Positions 27,699-36,246 of a stretch of 64,000 nt of DNA are shown one piece after another; positions within the stretch are counted from its first letter, which is position 1, and every line of letters starts with the position of its first letter. The translations under genes and the position numbers were made by a program. A model generated the notes under the pieces. The model had not been told where the DNA came from. It made no database searches and saw only the letters and a list, made by a program, of their open reading frames with translations. Location: NCBI GenBank assembly GCA_947454955.1, contig CANGLW010000006.1:1-64000 (forward strand), given 5' to 3'. The stretch comes from Comamonadaceae bacterium. Lineage in GTDB: Bacteria; Pseudomonadota; Gammaproteobacteria; Burkholderiales; Burkholderiaceae_C.

Positions 27699-28580
27699 AT
27701 GCAAAAGCTTTCCCAGCGACAACTGCTGACCCTGGTGGCCGTCACCATCATCTGGGGTATGAACTGGCCGATGATGAAACTCGGTGCCACAGGCATGCCG
27801 CCTTTGTCATTTCGCGTCATCTCCATGTGGCTGAGCATGCCCATCATCGTGGCGGCCCTGCTGGTGCTGAAAACGCCATTTCGGGTGCCGCGTGCGCAGT
27901 GGCCTGAGCTGCTGAAAATCTCGATCTTCAACATGATGATCTGGCACAGCCTGATGATCGTGGCGGTCAAGAGCCTCTCGAGCGGACGCGCGGCCATTCT
28001 GGGTTACAGCATGCCCATTTTTTCTGCGGTGCTGGGGGTCGTGCTGTTTGGCGCCAAGCTGTCTAACCGTGCCTGGGGCGGCGTGGCGGCTGCCGGTGTG
28101 GGCGTGATCTTATTGCTCTGGCATGAGTTCACCAACCTCAGCGGCAACCCGCTGGCCGTGGGCATGGCGTTGATGTCCGCGCTGTCGTGGGCGATGGGCA
28201 TCCAACTGTTACGTCGCACCACACTGACCATTCCCACGCTCACCATTTCGTTTTGGATGACCCTGCTCACCGCCGTGCTGATGAGTTGCTTGGCCACACT
28301 GCTTGAACGCCAGAACTGGGCGATGCCCAGCCCCACCACGTGGGTCGCCATTACCTACAACGCCGTGCTGATTTTTGGTTGCGCGCAAATCCTGTGGCTT
28401 TGGTTGGCGCGCCACCTCACACCGGTGGCCTCGACCTTGAGCGTGATGATGATCCCGGTGATCGGTGTGTTCAGCGGCGCACTGTGGCTGGGCGAAGTCT
28501 TGCACTGGCAAGACTGGGCCTCGGTGGCCTTGATGGTGCTGGCGATTGCCTCGGTGCTGCTGCCCGCCAAGCAGACCTGA
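27699..28580 (+). CDS. EamA/DMT-family permease
   Basis: 293 residues with about ten membrane helices (LLTLVAVTIIWGMNWPMMKLG at the start, ILGYSMPIFSAVLGVVLFG in the first repeat, VMMIPVIGVFSGALWLGEVL in the second). It is the second of three EamA permeases in the window and is not obviously paired with one of the others. The substrate is unknown. A -10-like CACAAT lies 7 nt before the ATG, divergent from pyrF. Its stop abuts the convergent VanA-like gene with no spacer. Confidence 0.86.
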   Translation: MQKLSQRQLLTLVAVTIIWGMNWPMMKLGATGMPPLSFRVISMWLSMPIIVAALLVLKTPFRVPRAQWPELLKISIFNMMIWHSLMIVAVKSLSSGRAAILGYSMPIFSAVLGVVLFGAKLSNRAWGGVAAAGVGVILLLWHEFTNLSGNPLAVGMALMSALSWAMGIQLLRRTTLTIPTLTISFWMTLLTAVLMSCLATLLERQNWAMPSPTTWVAITYNAVLIFGCAQILWLWLARHLTPVASTLSVMMIPVIGVFSGALWLGEVLHWQDWASVALMVLAIASVLLPAKQT

Positions 28581-29696
28581 TCAGGCCGCTTGGGCTTGTG
28601 CCGCGGTCGGCGCGTCCATGGCTTGACGCTCACGCTCGATCATTTTGTCGAGCATGCGACGCGCTTGCACACCACCGGTGTCGATGTTGAGCTTGAGCAA
28701 TTTGCGCTCGGGGTGCGCGCTCAAATTGCGCTGCTGCAGCTCCAACACCTCCAGGTCTTCGGTGAAGATACGCCCTTGCCCTTCGCGAATTTGCGCGGTG
28801 AGTTGCGTGTCTTTGGGGTTGAACTTGCGCGCCATGCCCCAGAAATACCAAATCGAGGTTTCAGTCTCGGGCGTGATGAAGTCCACCACCACGCTATAGG
28901 CTTTTTTGTCGTTGGGTGCGTCGTAGCCACCATGACCTTGGTGGGCCACACCCACCTCAATCATCACGCTCGAAGGTGGCGTGAAGCGGCAGATCTGCCA
29001 ACGGTCCACCGGCACATCATCGGTAAGGCCGTTGCCGCGCAAAGCCATCTTCCAAAACGGTGGCGCCTCGATGCCACTCATGAAACGGCTGGTCACCACT
29101 TGTTCGCCCTCTAACGAGGTTTTGCAAGGCGTTTCATCAATTTCTTTTTGACCGATGCTGCTGGCATGCACATAGGTTTCGTGGGTGAGGTCCATCAGGT
29201 TGTCGATCATCAAGCGGTAATCGCAGCCAATGTGAAACAAGCCGCCGCCATAGGCCCAGTCAGGGTGGTTATGCCACTCAAGTTGCTGGATGGTGGCGGG
29301 GTCGGCCAGCGCGCGGTCGCCGGGCCAGACCCAAATGAAGCCATAGCGTTCTTCCACTGCATAGCTGGTGATCGTCGGAAAACCGCCCACACGTTGCCCG
29401 GGCATGGCCACGGTTTTGCCGTCGCAACCCATCTCCAGGCCGTGGTAGCCGCAGACCAATTTGCCCTCGCACACCTTGCCTAAAGAGAGCGGCGCGCCGC
29501 GGTGCGGGCAGAAGTCGTCCAGCGCAGCCACTTGGTTGTTCACGCCGCGGTAGAACACCATGTGGATGCCGCAGATCTGGCGGCCCAGGGGCTTGGCGTC
29601 GATTTCATCAGCGGTACAGGCCACGTACCAGGCGTTCTTGGGGAAGGTGGCAGCGCGCTGGGGCAAAGCGATGGGGGCGACGTTGACTGGTGACAT
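28581..29696 (-). CDS. Rieske non-heme iron oxygenase, VanA-like (vanillate O-demethylase oxygenase family)
   Basis: 371 residues. A Rieske [2Fe-2S] site is given by DFCPHRGAPLSLG near residues 62-64 and LVCGYHGLEM near 80-83. The mononuclear iron site fits DNLMDLTHETYVHASSIG at about 165-180, with two His and an upstream Asp. Length and motifs fit the VanA group that demethylates vanillate and related methoxy-aromatics using electrons from a reductase (VanB). No vanB is in this window, so the partner and substrate are unproven. AAGGA precedes the ATG by 7 nt. A TACAAT promoter and repeated motifs lie between it and the upstream marR. Confidence 0.85.
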   Translation of the reverse strand: MSPVNVAPIALPQRAATFPKNAWYVACTADEIDAKPLGRQICGIHMVFYRGVNNQVAALDDFCPHRGAPLSLGKVCEGKLVCGYHGLEMGCDGKTVAMPGQRVGGFPTITSYAVEERYGFIWVWPGDRALADPATIQQLEWHNHPDWAYGGGLFHIGCDYRLMIDNLMDLTHETYVHASSIGQKEIDETPCKTSLEGEQVVTSRFMSGIEAPPFWKMALRGNGLTDDVPVDRWQICRFTPPSSVMIEVGVAHQGHGGYDAPNDKKAYSVVVDFITPETETSIWYFWGMARKFNPKDTQLTAQIREGQGRIFTEDLEVLELQQRNLSAHPERKLLKLNIDTGGVQARRMLDKMIERERQAMDAPTAAQAQAA

Positions 29697-29734
29697 GGCA
29701 GTGTCCTTGCAGGGGTTGGGGCTGGCGACCGGGC

Positions 29735-29791
29735 GTGGTCAGTCCGTATGCGGAATGTGATTCATTGTACGGAATGACTGGCCAAATGCAA
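29735..29791 (-). promoter_or_regulatory. VanA-like gene promoter and putative MarR operator
   Basis: On the minus strand TTGCAT (29791-29786) and TACAAT (29769-29764) are separated by 16 bp. At and just after the -10, the direct repeats CATTCCGTA and CATTCCGCA and the inverted halves TCCGTA/TACGGA form a candidate operator. The neighbouring MarR regulator is the obvious candidate to bind it. Confidence 0.5.
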
Positions 29792-29815
29792 GCACGTGAA
29801 AACACGCACCAGCCA

Positions 29816-30406
29816 CTAAACCGACTGGTCGTGCAGGTTCACGAAGGTGCGCAGCAGGCGCAAAAACTCTTGTTGCTCCGTGGGTTTGAAGTGGCTCATC
29901 AGCGCGTCTTGCATGCGCTCGGCCCCGGGGGTGAGCTCGGCCAAAATCGCTTGGCCTTGCGCGGTTAAGGACAGGCTGCGCTGGCGGCGCGGCAGCACCT
30001 CGCGGTGCACCCAGCCCTTGGCTTCCAAGCGGGTGGCGGTGTCGGCGGTGGTGGAGGTGTCCAGCGCGATCAGTTGTGCCAACGTCACTTGGTCGATGCC
30101 GGGGTTTTGCGCCAGGGTGCGCAAAATCGCGTACTGGATGGGCGTGACATGACGGCCATGCACCTCATGAAACTTGGCCACCGCGATCTGCTGCGCGCGG
30201 CGCAACAGGTGCCCAGGCTCGTCCACCAACTTGAACGCCGGGCTGGTGATGCTGGGCGCCTTCTGTACCGCTACCTTCTTTACAGCCACCTTTTTCACAG
30301 GTATGGGCTTTGCTATCTTTTTCGCAGCTACCACACCAGCTTTCTTGCCAGCTGGCTGGCTTGTCTTCTTGCTTGCTTTGTTGTTTGTTTTATTGCTGGT
30401 AGCCAT
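29816..30406 (-). CDS. MarR-family regulator with lysine-rich N-terminal tail
   Basis: About 196 residues. The C-terminal 140 form a MarR winged helix: GHLLRRAQQIAVAKFHEVHG, then TPIQYAILRTLAQNPGIDQVTLAQLI, a recognition helix around DTSTTADTATRLEAKGWV, and the wing VLPRRQRSLSLTAQG. The first 55 or so residues are an unusual Lys/Ala/Val-rich tail with repeats like KKVAVKKVAVQK, similar to histone H1-like tails. Such a tail probably adds non-specific DNA affinity. It likely controls the VanA-like gene 119 bp downstream. ATG 30406 is used; GTG 30415 is possible. Confidence 0.88.
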   Translation of the reverse strand: MATSNKTNNKASKKTSQPAGKKAGVVAAKKIAKPIPVKKVAVKKVAVQKAPSITSPAFKLVDEPGHLLRRAQQIAVAKFHEVHGRHVTPIQYAILRTLAQNPGIDQVTLAQLIALDTSTTADTATRLEAKGWVHREVLPRRQRSLSLTAQGQAILAELTPGAERMQDALMSHFKPTEQQEFLRLLRTFVNLHDQSV

Positions 30407-30415
30407 CGCGTTCAC

Positions 30416-30859
30416 TCAAGGCTTGGCAGGTGCATCAGCTGGCGCAGCGGGTGCTGCAGGCTCCGCGGCAATGCCCGGTGCGGCCACCGCAGGCAGCGGT
30501 TCGACTTCGCGGATGTCGCTCACAAAGTATTCGGTCTCGCCGGTGCAGGAGGTGGGCAAGAGCTTGTGCTGCGCGTACATCAGCACCACGCGCTTGCCGG
30601 CCAGCTGGTTGATTTTGGCGGCCACCGCATCGTCACGCACGGTGAACTCAAACTTGTCGGGAATCGCGCCAGGCATGGTGACCATGGCCATCTCGCCCTC
30701 CCAGGTTTTGCACAACCAGCCTTTTCGCGAGAGCTTTTGCACATAACCGGCGCGCTCGCCATCGGCATACGACCAGTTCAAGGCCAGCCAGGTCCACACC
30801 ATCGGGGCGAGCACCAACACCAGCACGATGGTGATGAGGAAGCGAGGGAATTTAGTCAT
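30416..30859 (-). CDS. Conserved hypothetical single-pass membrane protein
   Basis: 147 residues. An N-terminal membrane anchor (ITIVLVLVLAPMVWTWLAL) is followed by a periplasmic domain with two cysteines (GWLCKTWEGE and LPTSCTGETEYFVSDI), which could form a disulfide, and an Ala/Pro-rich tail. I do not recognise a functional family. It sits between the udg gene (10 bp upstream) and marR (9 bp downstream), all on the minus strand. The ATG at 30859 is preferred over TTG 30865. Confidence 0.7.
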   Translation of the reverse strand: MTKFPRFLITIVLVLVLAPMVWTWLALNWSYADGERAGYVQKLSRKGWLCKTWEGEMAMVTMPGAIPDKFEFTVRDDAVAAKINQLAGKRVVLMYAQHKLLPTSCTGETEYFVSDIREVEPLPAVAAPGIAAEPAAPAAPADAPAKP

Positions 30860-30869
30860 GGTCAATGTC

Positions 30870-31772
30870 TTATGTGTTGGGCGCTGCAGACAGATGCGGC
30901 GCGGTGGCCAGGGCCAGGCACAGGTCTACCCAGGCTTTGGCTTTGTCAGCAGGTGCGCGCAAGAGGTAAGCGGGGTGGTAGCTCACCACCACCGGAATCC
31001 GGGTGATGCCGTTGACGCTATTACTTTGATAGCTGTGCACTTGCCCGCGCAATTTGCCCAAGGGCGTGGCAGCCACATCGGGCAGGCTGCTGTGCAACAA
31101 GCTTTGCGCGGCAAAACGGCCCAAGGCCAAGATAACGGAAGGTTGCACCAACTCAATTTGCCGCTGCAGGAAGGGCGCGCACTGCGCCATCTCTTCAGGC
31201 TGTGGGTTGCGGTTGGCGGGTGGGCGGCACTTGAGCACATTGGTGATGAACACATCACCCCCGCGGCTCAAGCCCACCGCTTTGAGCATGTTGTCGAGCA
31301 ACTGCCCGGCCGACCCCACAAAGGGCTGGCCTTGTGAATCTTCTTGCTCGCCCGGGGCTTCGCCCACGATCAACCAACGCGCAGGTGCAGCACCGGTGCC
31401 AAACACGGTGTGCTGTCGCGACTTGCACAAGCCACAAGCCTGGCAAGCCGACACCGCGGTTTGGAGACCATCCCAGTCCAGCGTTGCGATGGCAGGGTTG
31501 ACCGTGATGCTCTGGGCCGAGGTGGTCATTTCTACAGACGCCGGTGTGGTTTGAGGCGGTACCACACCTGGTCTGAGCACTGGCGATGCTGCAGGCGCGG
31601 CAGCGGGTGGCGTATCCCCCATCAAAGCGACATCAGCTTGTTGCGCATCGTCAAGAACTTGAGGCTGGTCTTGATGCTGCAGTTGCGGGTGCACAGGAGC
31701 CTGCGGTTGCCATACCCGCACCCCCATCTCCAGCAGCATCGCGCGTTGGCGCGCATCCAAGTTCATGCTCAT
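30870..31772 (-). CDS. Uracil-DNA glycosylase, family 4 (iron-sulfur)
   Basis: 300 residues. The family-4 catalytic motif GEAPGEQEDSQGQPFVG near residue 138 and the second motif SYHPAYLLR near the C-terminus are both present. The iron-sulfur Cys residues begin with CQACGLC at about 110-117 and include the Cys of NVLKCRPPANRNP. It excises uracil from DNA to start base excision repair. A Gln/Pro/Ala-rich low-complexity linker (about 25-95) precedes the domain. The ATG overlaps the rimI stop by 4 bp; tsaB-rimI-udg is a familiar betaproteobacterial order. Confidence 0.92.
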   Translation of the reverse strand: MSMNLDARQRAMLLEMGVRVWQPQAPVHPQLQHQDQPQVLDDAQQADVALMGDTPPAAAPAASPVLRPGVVPPQTTPASVEMTTSAQSITVNPAIATLDWDGLQTAVSACQACGLCKSRQHTVFGTGAAPARWLIVGEAPGEQEDSQGQPFVGSAGQLLDNMLKAVGLSRGGDVFITNVLKCRPPANRNPQPEEMAQCAPFLQRQIELVQPSVILALGRFAAQSLLHSSLPDVAATPLGKLRGQVHSYQSNSVNGITRIPVVVSYHPAYLLRAPADKAKAWVDLCLALATAPHLSAAPNT

Positions 31773-32278
31773 GGGGTGATTGTGACCGAGGCCGACTTGC
31801 TTGGGCTTGCGCTAAGTTGAAGGCTCATCACCACCGCGTCTTCGCGTTGGCCGTGCCCGTTGGGGTAGTAACCGCGGCGCAGGCCCACGCGGTGAAAGCC
31901 ATGGGCCTCGTACACACGAATGGCGCGGGCGTTGCTCTGGCGCACCTCCAGCCACAGGGTGTTGGCGCCTTGTCCGCGCGACCAGATGGCCAAGGCCTCG
32001 AGCATCAAACGGCCCCAGCCCTGGCCCTGGTAGGCGGGCGCCACGGTGATGTTGAGCAAATGCACCTCTTCAAACCCGCGCATGGCCACCATGTAGCCCA
32101 AGATCTCGTCGCCGGCCATGAGCAACTGGCCCGGGTAGCCGGCGCGCAGGGCATCGGCAAAATTGCCACGGCTCCAGGGGTGCGGGTAGGTATGTTGCTC
32201 GATCTTGAGCACCTCATTGAGGTGGTCCGGCGTCATGACCTCCAGACGCACCTCGATCCCCTCGGGGGTGATGGACAT
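31769..32278 (-). CDS. rimI: Ribosomal protein S18-alanine N-acetyltransferase
   Basis: 169 residues of the GNAT fold. The acetyl-CoA loop is seen in APAYQGQGWGRLMLEALAIW, and the C-terminal NARAIRVYEAHGFHRVGLRRGYYP is typical of RimI. It acetylates the N-terminal Ala of ribosomal protein S18. The ATG at 32278 lies 24 bp after the tsaB stop; a TTG at 32305 overlapping that stop is possible. Confidence 0.92.
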   Translation of the reverse strand: MSITPEGIEVRLEVMTPDHLNEVLKIEQHTYPHPWSRGNFADALRAGYPGQLLMAGDEILGYMVAMRGFEEVHLLNITVAPAYQGQGWGRLMLEALAIWSRGQGANTLWLEVRQSNARAIRVYEAHGFHRVGLRRGYYPNGHGQREDAVVMSLQLSASPSKSASVTITP

Positions 32279-32301
32279 TGCAGCTTGAGCCACGCGGCAC
32301 C

Positions 32302-33045
32302 TCAAGCCGACCGCTTGAGCGCCTCGCGCTCAGCTGTAGTCTGTGCCACTTTGTTGCGGATGTAACGCGGCATGGCCGCCTCAGCGGGCACCGCCAAACC
32401 TTGCGCCAGGAGCGTGGGCACCAAGGCCAACATGGCTTGCGCGGTGGGCAGGGCCGTCCAGCGCGGCAGTTCAGGCCAAGGCAGGCGTTCGCCGTAAGCC
32501 GCAAACGCGTTGCCGCACAAGGCTTGAAGAGGCTGTGTGAATGCTGCGGCCAGTGCCTCGGGCTTGCACAAGACGGCCTCGGCATCCGCATGCCAAACAC
32601 CCTGGCCATGGTTAGCCGGCATGTAACTGAAAGGGGCGGCGTACACCTCGTCCATGCGCGCATCGAGCAAGGCCAACACGCGCAAAGGCTCATCAATTTG
32701 GTCTGCATGCGCCTGACGTGCCGCTTGCGCTGTGGCCATGAGCGAATCCACCGGCAAGAGGGGCACACCCGCAGCAAAGCCCAAGCCTTGCGCCACCGAG
32801 CACGCGGTGCGTAAACCCGTGAACGAGCCTGGGCCTTGACCAAACGCGATGCAGGCCAAGTCGGCATACGCCAAACCTGCCTGAGCCATCAGGCCCTCAA
32901 TGGCCGGGATCAAATGTGCGGAGGACTGCGCGCCGCCCGGCCCTTCCCACGACCACAGCTGTGCGCCACGCTGCACGGCAATCGACATCTGCTCGGTGCT
33001 GGTGTCCAGCGCCAGCACAGCCATCGGCGTCAAGTCGTTCACCAT
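32302..33045 (-). CDS. tsaB: tRNA threonylcarbamoyladenosine biosynthesis protein TsaB
   Basis: 247 residues. The actin-like N-terminal VLALDTSTEQMSIAV and the GPGSFTGLRTACSVAQGLG motif are diagnostic. TsaB partners with TsaD and TsaE to transfer threonylcarbamoyl to A37 of ANN-decoding tRNAs; the activated intermediate comes from Sua5/TsaC, whose gene is also in this window at 38108-39133. The start lies 1 bp past the stop of the upstream EamA gene. Confidence 0.95.
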   Translation of the reverse strand: MVNDLTPMAVLALDTSTEQMSIAVQRGAQLWSWEGPGGAQSSAHLIPAIEGLMAQAGLAYADLACIAFGQGPGSFTGLRTACSVAQGLGFAAGVPLLPVDSLMATAQAARQAHADQIDEPLRVLALLDARMDEVYAAPFSYMPANHGQGVWHADAEAVLCKPEALAAAFTQPLQALCGNAFAAYGERLPWPELPRWTALPTAQAMLALVPTLLAQGLAVPAEAAMPRYIRNKVAQTTAEREALKRSA

Positions 33046-33046
33046 C

Positions 33047-34027
33047 TCAAGCCTTCACCGCCAGGGCGGGTTTGAGGGCGCTGCGCTGCACCCCAAACAA
33101 AATACCCACCGTCACACAGACCAAGCCCAAGAGCAAGTGCCAACCCAAAGGCTCGCCCAAAAACACCACCGCACCCAGCGCAGACAAACCGGGCACCAGC
33201 GCGGTGATCATGGTGGAGCGCACCGGGCCGTAGTAACGGATCATTTGCGTGAACGTGATGCCCGAAATCACCACCGAGCCCACGCCCTGGAACAGCGCCT
33301 GAAACACAATTTGCCCCCAGGGTGCGCTGCCCAATTGGGTTTGCATGGCACCCACTGCCAGTAACACGCCGTACAGCGGCACATAGGTGAACAAAGCAAA
33401 CACGGTGATGGCCGCAGTGGCGCGCACCGCCTCTAAAGCAAAGCGGCGCACCAACACGCTGTAAGCCGACCAGCACACGGCAGCGCTCATGAACAGCAGG
33501 TCGCCCTTCCACACCTCACCGCCCTCAAAAGCTTTGAGCAAACTGCTGCCACCCACCAAGGCATCGCCCAACACAATGAAAGCCAGGCCCAGCACGCGCT
33601 GGCCAGAGGGCCGGTCTTTGAGGATGAAAAAAGCCAAGATCGTGGTCCACAGCGGCAAGCTGCCCGGCATGAGCACCGAGGCGTGCGCGGCCGGTGCGTA
33701 AAAGAAGCCCGAGTACGACAAACACGCGTACAAAAACCCGCCAAACATGCCGCACAGCGCGGTGATGCGCAAGTTCAAAGGCGAGAGGCCAAAGAAGGAA
33801 GAACTTTGCTCCGCGTTGACGCGCGCGGCTTGCTTCATCCACCACGCGGCCAACGGAATCAGCACCAAGCTGGCGCCGATGATGCGGGCGAACGCGATGT
33901 CAAACGGGTTGAGCGCCCCTTTGGCCGAGGCCCGCGCAATCACGATGAACGCCGCCCAAATGGCCACGGTGATGACGGCGGAAGTCAGGCCGATGGCGCG
34001 TGGGGACGGGCGGGTCTTGAACAACAT
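33047..34027 (-). CDS. EamA/DMT-family permease
   Basis: 326 residues and about ten membrane helices (ITVAIWAAFIVIARASAKG at the start, HASVLMPGSLPLWTTILAFF in repeat one, ALVPGLSALGAVVFLGEPLG in repeat two). Third EamA permease of the window, substrate unknown. The start is set at 34027, where GATAAT ends 6 nt upstream, suggesting a leaderless transcript heading the operon EamA-tsaB-rimI-udg. The open frame extends further upstream, but that part overlaps the divergent promoter region. Confidence 0.85.
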   Translation of the reverse strand: MLFKTRPSPRAIGLTSAVITVAIWAAFIVIARASAKGALNPFDIAFARIIGASLVLIPLAAWWMKQAARVNAEQSSSFFGLSPLNLRITALCGMFGGFLYACLSYSGFFYAPAAHASVLMPGSLPLWTTILAFFILKDRPSGQRVLGLAFIVLGDALVGGSSLLKAFEGGEVWKGDLLFMSAAVCWSAYSVLVRRFALEAVRATAAITVFALFTYVPLYGVLLAVGAMQTQLGSAPWGQIVFQALFQGVGSVVISGITFTQMIRYYGPVRSTMITALVPGLSALGAVVFLGEPLGWHLLLGLVCVTVGILFGVQRSALKPALAVKA

Positions 34028-34033
34028 CCTCAC

Positions 34034-34039
34034 ATTATC
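34034..34039 (-). promoter_or_regulatory. -10-like GATAAT adjacent to the EamA (33047-34027) start
   Basis: On the minus strand GATAAT ends exactly 6 nt before the ATG at 34027, the same spacing as in pyrF, purE and smg. No convincing -35 hexamer was found at 16-18 bp. Confidence 0.4.
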
Positions 34040-34098
34040 GTTGGCTGCACATGCAGGCGCTGACTTGGGCGCGGTGCATTTCAATTAGCATGCTCGGC

Positions 34099-35583
34099 AT
34101 GAACCCCTTTTTGTCGGTCACTGTGGCGCCGTTGAAGCTGATGCAATTCATCGCCGGTGTGATGCTGGTCGGCTCAGGTGTGTGCGCCTCCAGCGCCTGG
34201 GCACAGCCCCTGCCCAAAGAGGTGATGAGCGCGCTGCAACGCGCGCAGGTGCCGCCTGAGGCCATGAGTGTGTGGGTGATGGATGCGCAAAGTACCCCAC
34301 AGCCCACGAACAACACCAATAGCCCGCGCCTGAACCACCTGAGCAAAGAGCCGCGCAATCCCGCCTCGGTCATGAAGCTGGTGACCACCCTGGCTGCGCT
34401 GGAGCTGCTGGGGCCGACCTACACCTGGGCCACGCCCGTCTATCTGCAGGGCCAGGTGCGCGAGGGCACGCTGCAAGGTCACGTGATCATTCAAGGCCTG
34501 GGCGACCCCAAGCTGGTGATGGAGCGGGTGTGGCTGCTTCTGCGCCGGTTGCGTGGCCTGGGCATCGAGCGCATCAACGGCGACATCGTGCTGGACCGCA
34601 GCGCCTTTGACGTGCCGGCCGCCGACCCGGGCGACTTTGATGGCGAGCGGCTACGCCCCTACAACGCCACGCCCGATGCGCTCTTGGTCAACTACAAATC
34701 CATGGTGCTGACCTTCAGCCCCGACCGCGCGCAAGGCTTAGCGCGTGTGCAGCTTGACCCACCGTTGGCAGGCGTGCAAGTCAACAGCACCGTGGCTTTG
34801 GGTGAGCCTGTTCGCAACAACATCAACCGCGCGCAGGCTGCTGAATGCGACGATTACCGCGCAGCTTTGAAAGCTGATTTTTCCGCACAAGCCATCCGCT
34901 TTGCCGGTCGCTACCCCGCAGGCTGCGGCGAGAAAGTCTGGCCAGTGGCTTACCCTGACCCGTCCAGTTTTGCAGCGCGCACCATCGAAGGCTTGTGGCG
35001 CGGCATGGGCGGGCAGCTCAGTGGTCAGGTGCGTGACGGCCGTGTGCCCGAAGGTCTGCTGCCCACGTTTGAAATCACCTCGCCACCATTGGCTGAGGTG
35101 ATTCGGGACATCAACAAATACAGCAACAACGTGATGGCGCAGCAGCTGTTTTTAACGCTGAGCCTGGGCAAAACACCGGCTAACTTTGCGGCTTCGCGCG
35201 AGGTGGTGAACACCTGGTGGCGCAACCGTTTGGGGGAGGACGCACCGCTCTTAGACAACGGCTCGGGCCTGTCTCGCCAGGAGCGCATCAGCGCGCAAGC
35301 ACTGGGTCGTTTGCTGCACTACGGTTGGAAGAGTTCGGCCATGCCGGACTGGTTCGCCTCGCTGCCCATCAGCGGGGTGGACGGCACGCTCAAACGCATG
35401 CAGGTGAGCCCGGGCAGCGCGCATTTGAAAAGTGGCAGCCTGCGCGATGTGGTGAGTGTGGGCGGCATCGTGCATGCACAAAGCGGCAAGCGCTATGTGC
35501 TGGTGGCCATGATCAACCACCCCAATGCCAACGCGGCTCGCAGCGCCATTGACGCGCTGGTGAGCTGGACGGCCAAAGACTGA
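34099..35583 (+). CDS. dacB: D-alanyl-D-alanine carboxypeptidase/endopeptidase (PBP4)
   Basis: About 494 residues with a signal peptide (ends VCASSAWAQ). The three penicillin-binding motifs are in order: SVMK in RNPASVMKLVTTLAALELL near residue 90, SNN in KYSNNVMAQQLF near 341, and KSG in LKSGSLRDVVSVGG near 443. It trims and cleaves D-Ala cross-links of peptidoglycan in the periplasm. The start is uncertain between ATG 34090, 34099 and 34141; none has a good ribosome binding site, and 34141 also keeps the signal peptide core. The stop overlaps the next ATG by 1 bp (TGATG). Confidence 0.93.
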   Translation: MNPFLSVTVAPLKLMQFIAGVMLVGSGVCASSAWAQPLPKEVMSALQRAQVPPEAMSVWVMDAQSTPQPTNNTNSPRLNHLSKEPRNPASVMKLVTTLAALELLGPTYTWATPVYLQGQVREGTLQGHVIIQGLGDPKLVMERVWLLLRRLRGLGIERINGDIVLDRSAFDVPAADPGDFDGERLRPYNATPDALLVNYKSMVLTFSPDRAQGLARVQLDPPLAGVQVNSTVALGEPVRNNINRAQAAECDDYRAALKADFSAQAIRFAGRYPAGCGEKVWPVAYPDPSSFAARTIEGLWRGMGGQLSGQVRDGRVPEGLLPTFEITSPPLAEVIRDINKYSNNVMAQQLFLTLSLGKTPANFAASREVVNTWWRNRLGEDAPLLDNGSGLSRQERISAQALGRLLHYGWKSSAMPDWFASLPISGVDGTLKRMQVSPGSAHLKSGSLRDVVSVGGIVHAQSGKRYVLVAMINHPNANAARSAIDALVSWTAKD

Positions 35584-35837
35584 TGAATGGGATCGACACC
35601 ATCGGCAGCGTGGCCGCAGCCCTCACCACCCTGAGCTTTGTGCCGCAGGCGGTGAAGACCTTCAAGACGCGTGATGTGAGCGGCATCTCGCTGGGCATGT
35701 ACACCGCATTCACGCTGGGCGTGGCGCTGTGGCTCGTCTACGGTGTTCTGATCGGGGCCTGGCCGGTCATCATCGCCAACGCCGTCACCTTGGTGCTGGC
35801 CTTGGCGATTTTGGTGATGAAGTTGAGGTTTGGTTAA
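35583..35837 (+). CDS. SemiSWEET-type small sugar transporter
   Basis: 84 residues with three membrane helices and the PQ motif in LSFVPQAVKTFKTRDVSGIS, followed by GMYTAFTLGVALWLVYGV. This is the half-size bacterial relative of eukaryotic SWEET sugar carriers, working as a homodimer for sucrose/glucose facilitation. It is coupled to dacB by a TGATG overlap. The substrate is inferred from the family only. Confidence 0.88.
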   Translation: MNGIDTIGSVAAALTTLSFVPQAVKTFKTRDVSGISLGMYTAFTLGVALWLVYGVLIGAWPVIIANAVTLVLALAILVMKLRFG

Positions 35838-35841
35838 AACA

Positions 35842-36246
35842 TCATTCGGCCAACCACGGCGCGACAAACGCAAACCAGCCGCCCACCAGGTACAGCAGCA
35901 CGCTGACGCCATAAACCCGCGCTGACCATGTGCGGGTGCGCAGGCAAGCATCGCGCAGCGCAGGGTCGATGGGGCAAGGCGCGTTGCGGTTGCGCCATTG
36001 CAGCACCCCACTGGCGCTGAGCATGAGGCCAGCCAACACAAACACCACCTCTTTGTGCTCACTCACCCACACCAGCTGCGGGAACACCGCCACCAAACTC
36101 GAGAGCACGGCACCCGCACCCAGCGCCACCAGGAGCGCGGGCAAGGCGCAACAAATCAAGGTGCTGGAGCTGGCAAACAGGCTCAGCACCGAGGCCCAAA
36201 AGCCCGTGGCCATCGGCTGGGTCAAATCTTCAGGGGCGTCCGTCAT
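35842..36246 (-). CDS. MerT-like inner-membrane metal transport protein
   Basis: 134 residues with about three or four membrane helices. A Cys-Cys pair sits in helix 1 (SSTLICCALPALLVALGAG), as in MerT, and a cytoplasmic loop holds two further Cys (NAPCPIDPALRDAC), again like MerT. MerT moves Hg2+ inward; relatives may carry other soft metals. It overlaps by 4 bp the upstream HMA gene, which would be its MerP-like periplasmic donor. It is the last gene of a five-gene metal cluster. No merA, merR or copper ATPase is in the window. Confidence 0.7.
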   Translation of the reverse strand: MTDAPEDLTQPMATGFWASVLSLFASSSTLICCALPALLVALGAGAVLSSLVAVFPQLVWVSEHKEVVFVLAGLMLSASGVLQWRNRNAPCPIDPALRDACLRTRTWSARVYGVSVLLYLVGGWFAFVAPWLAE

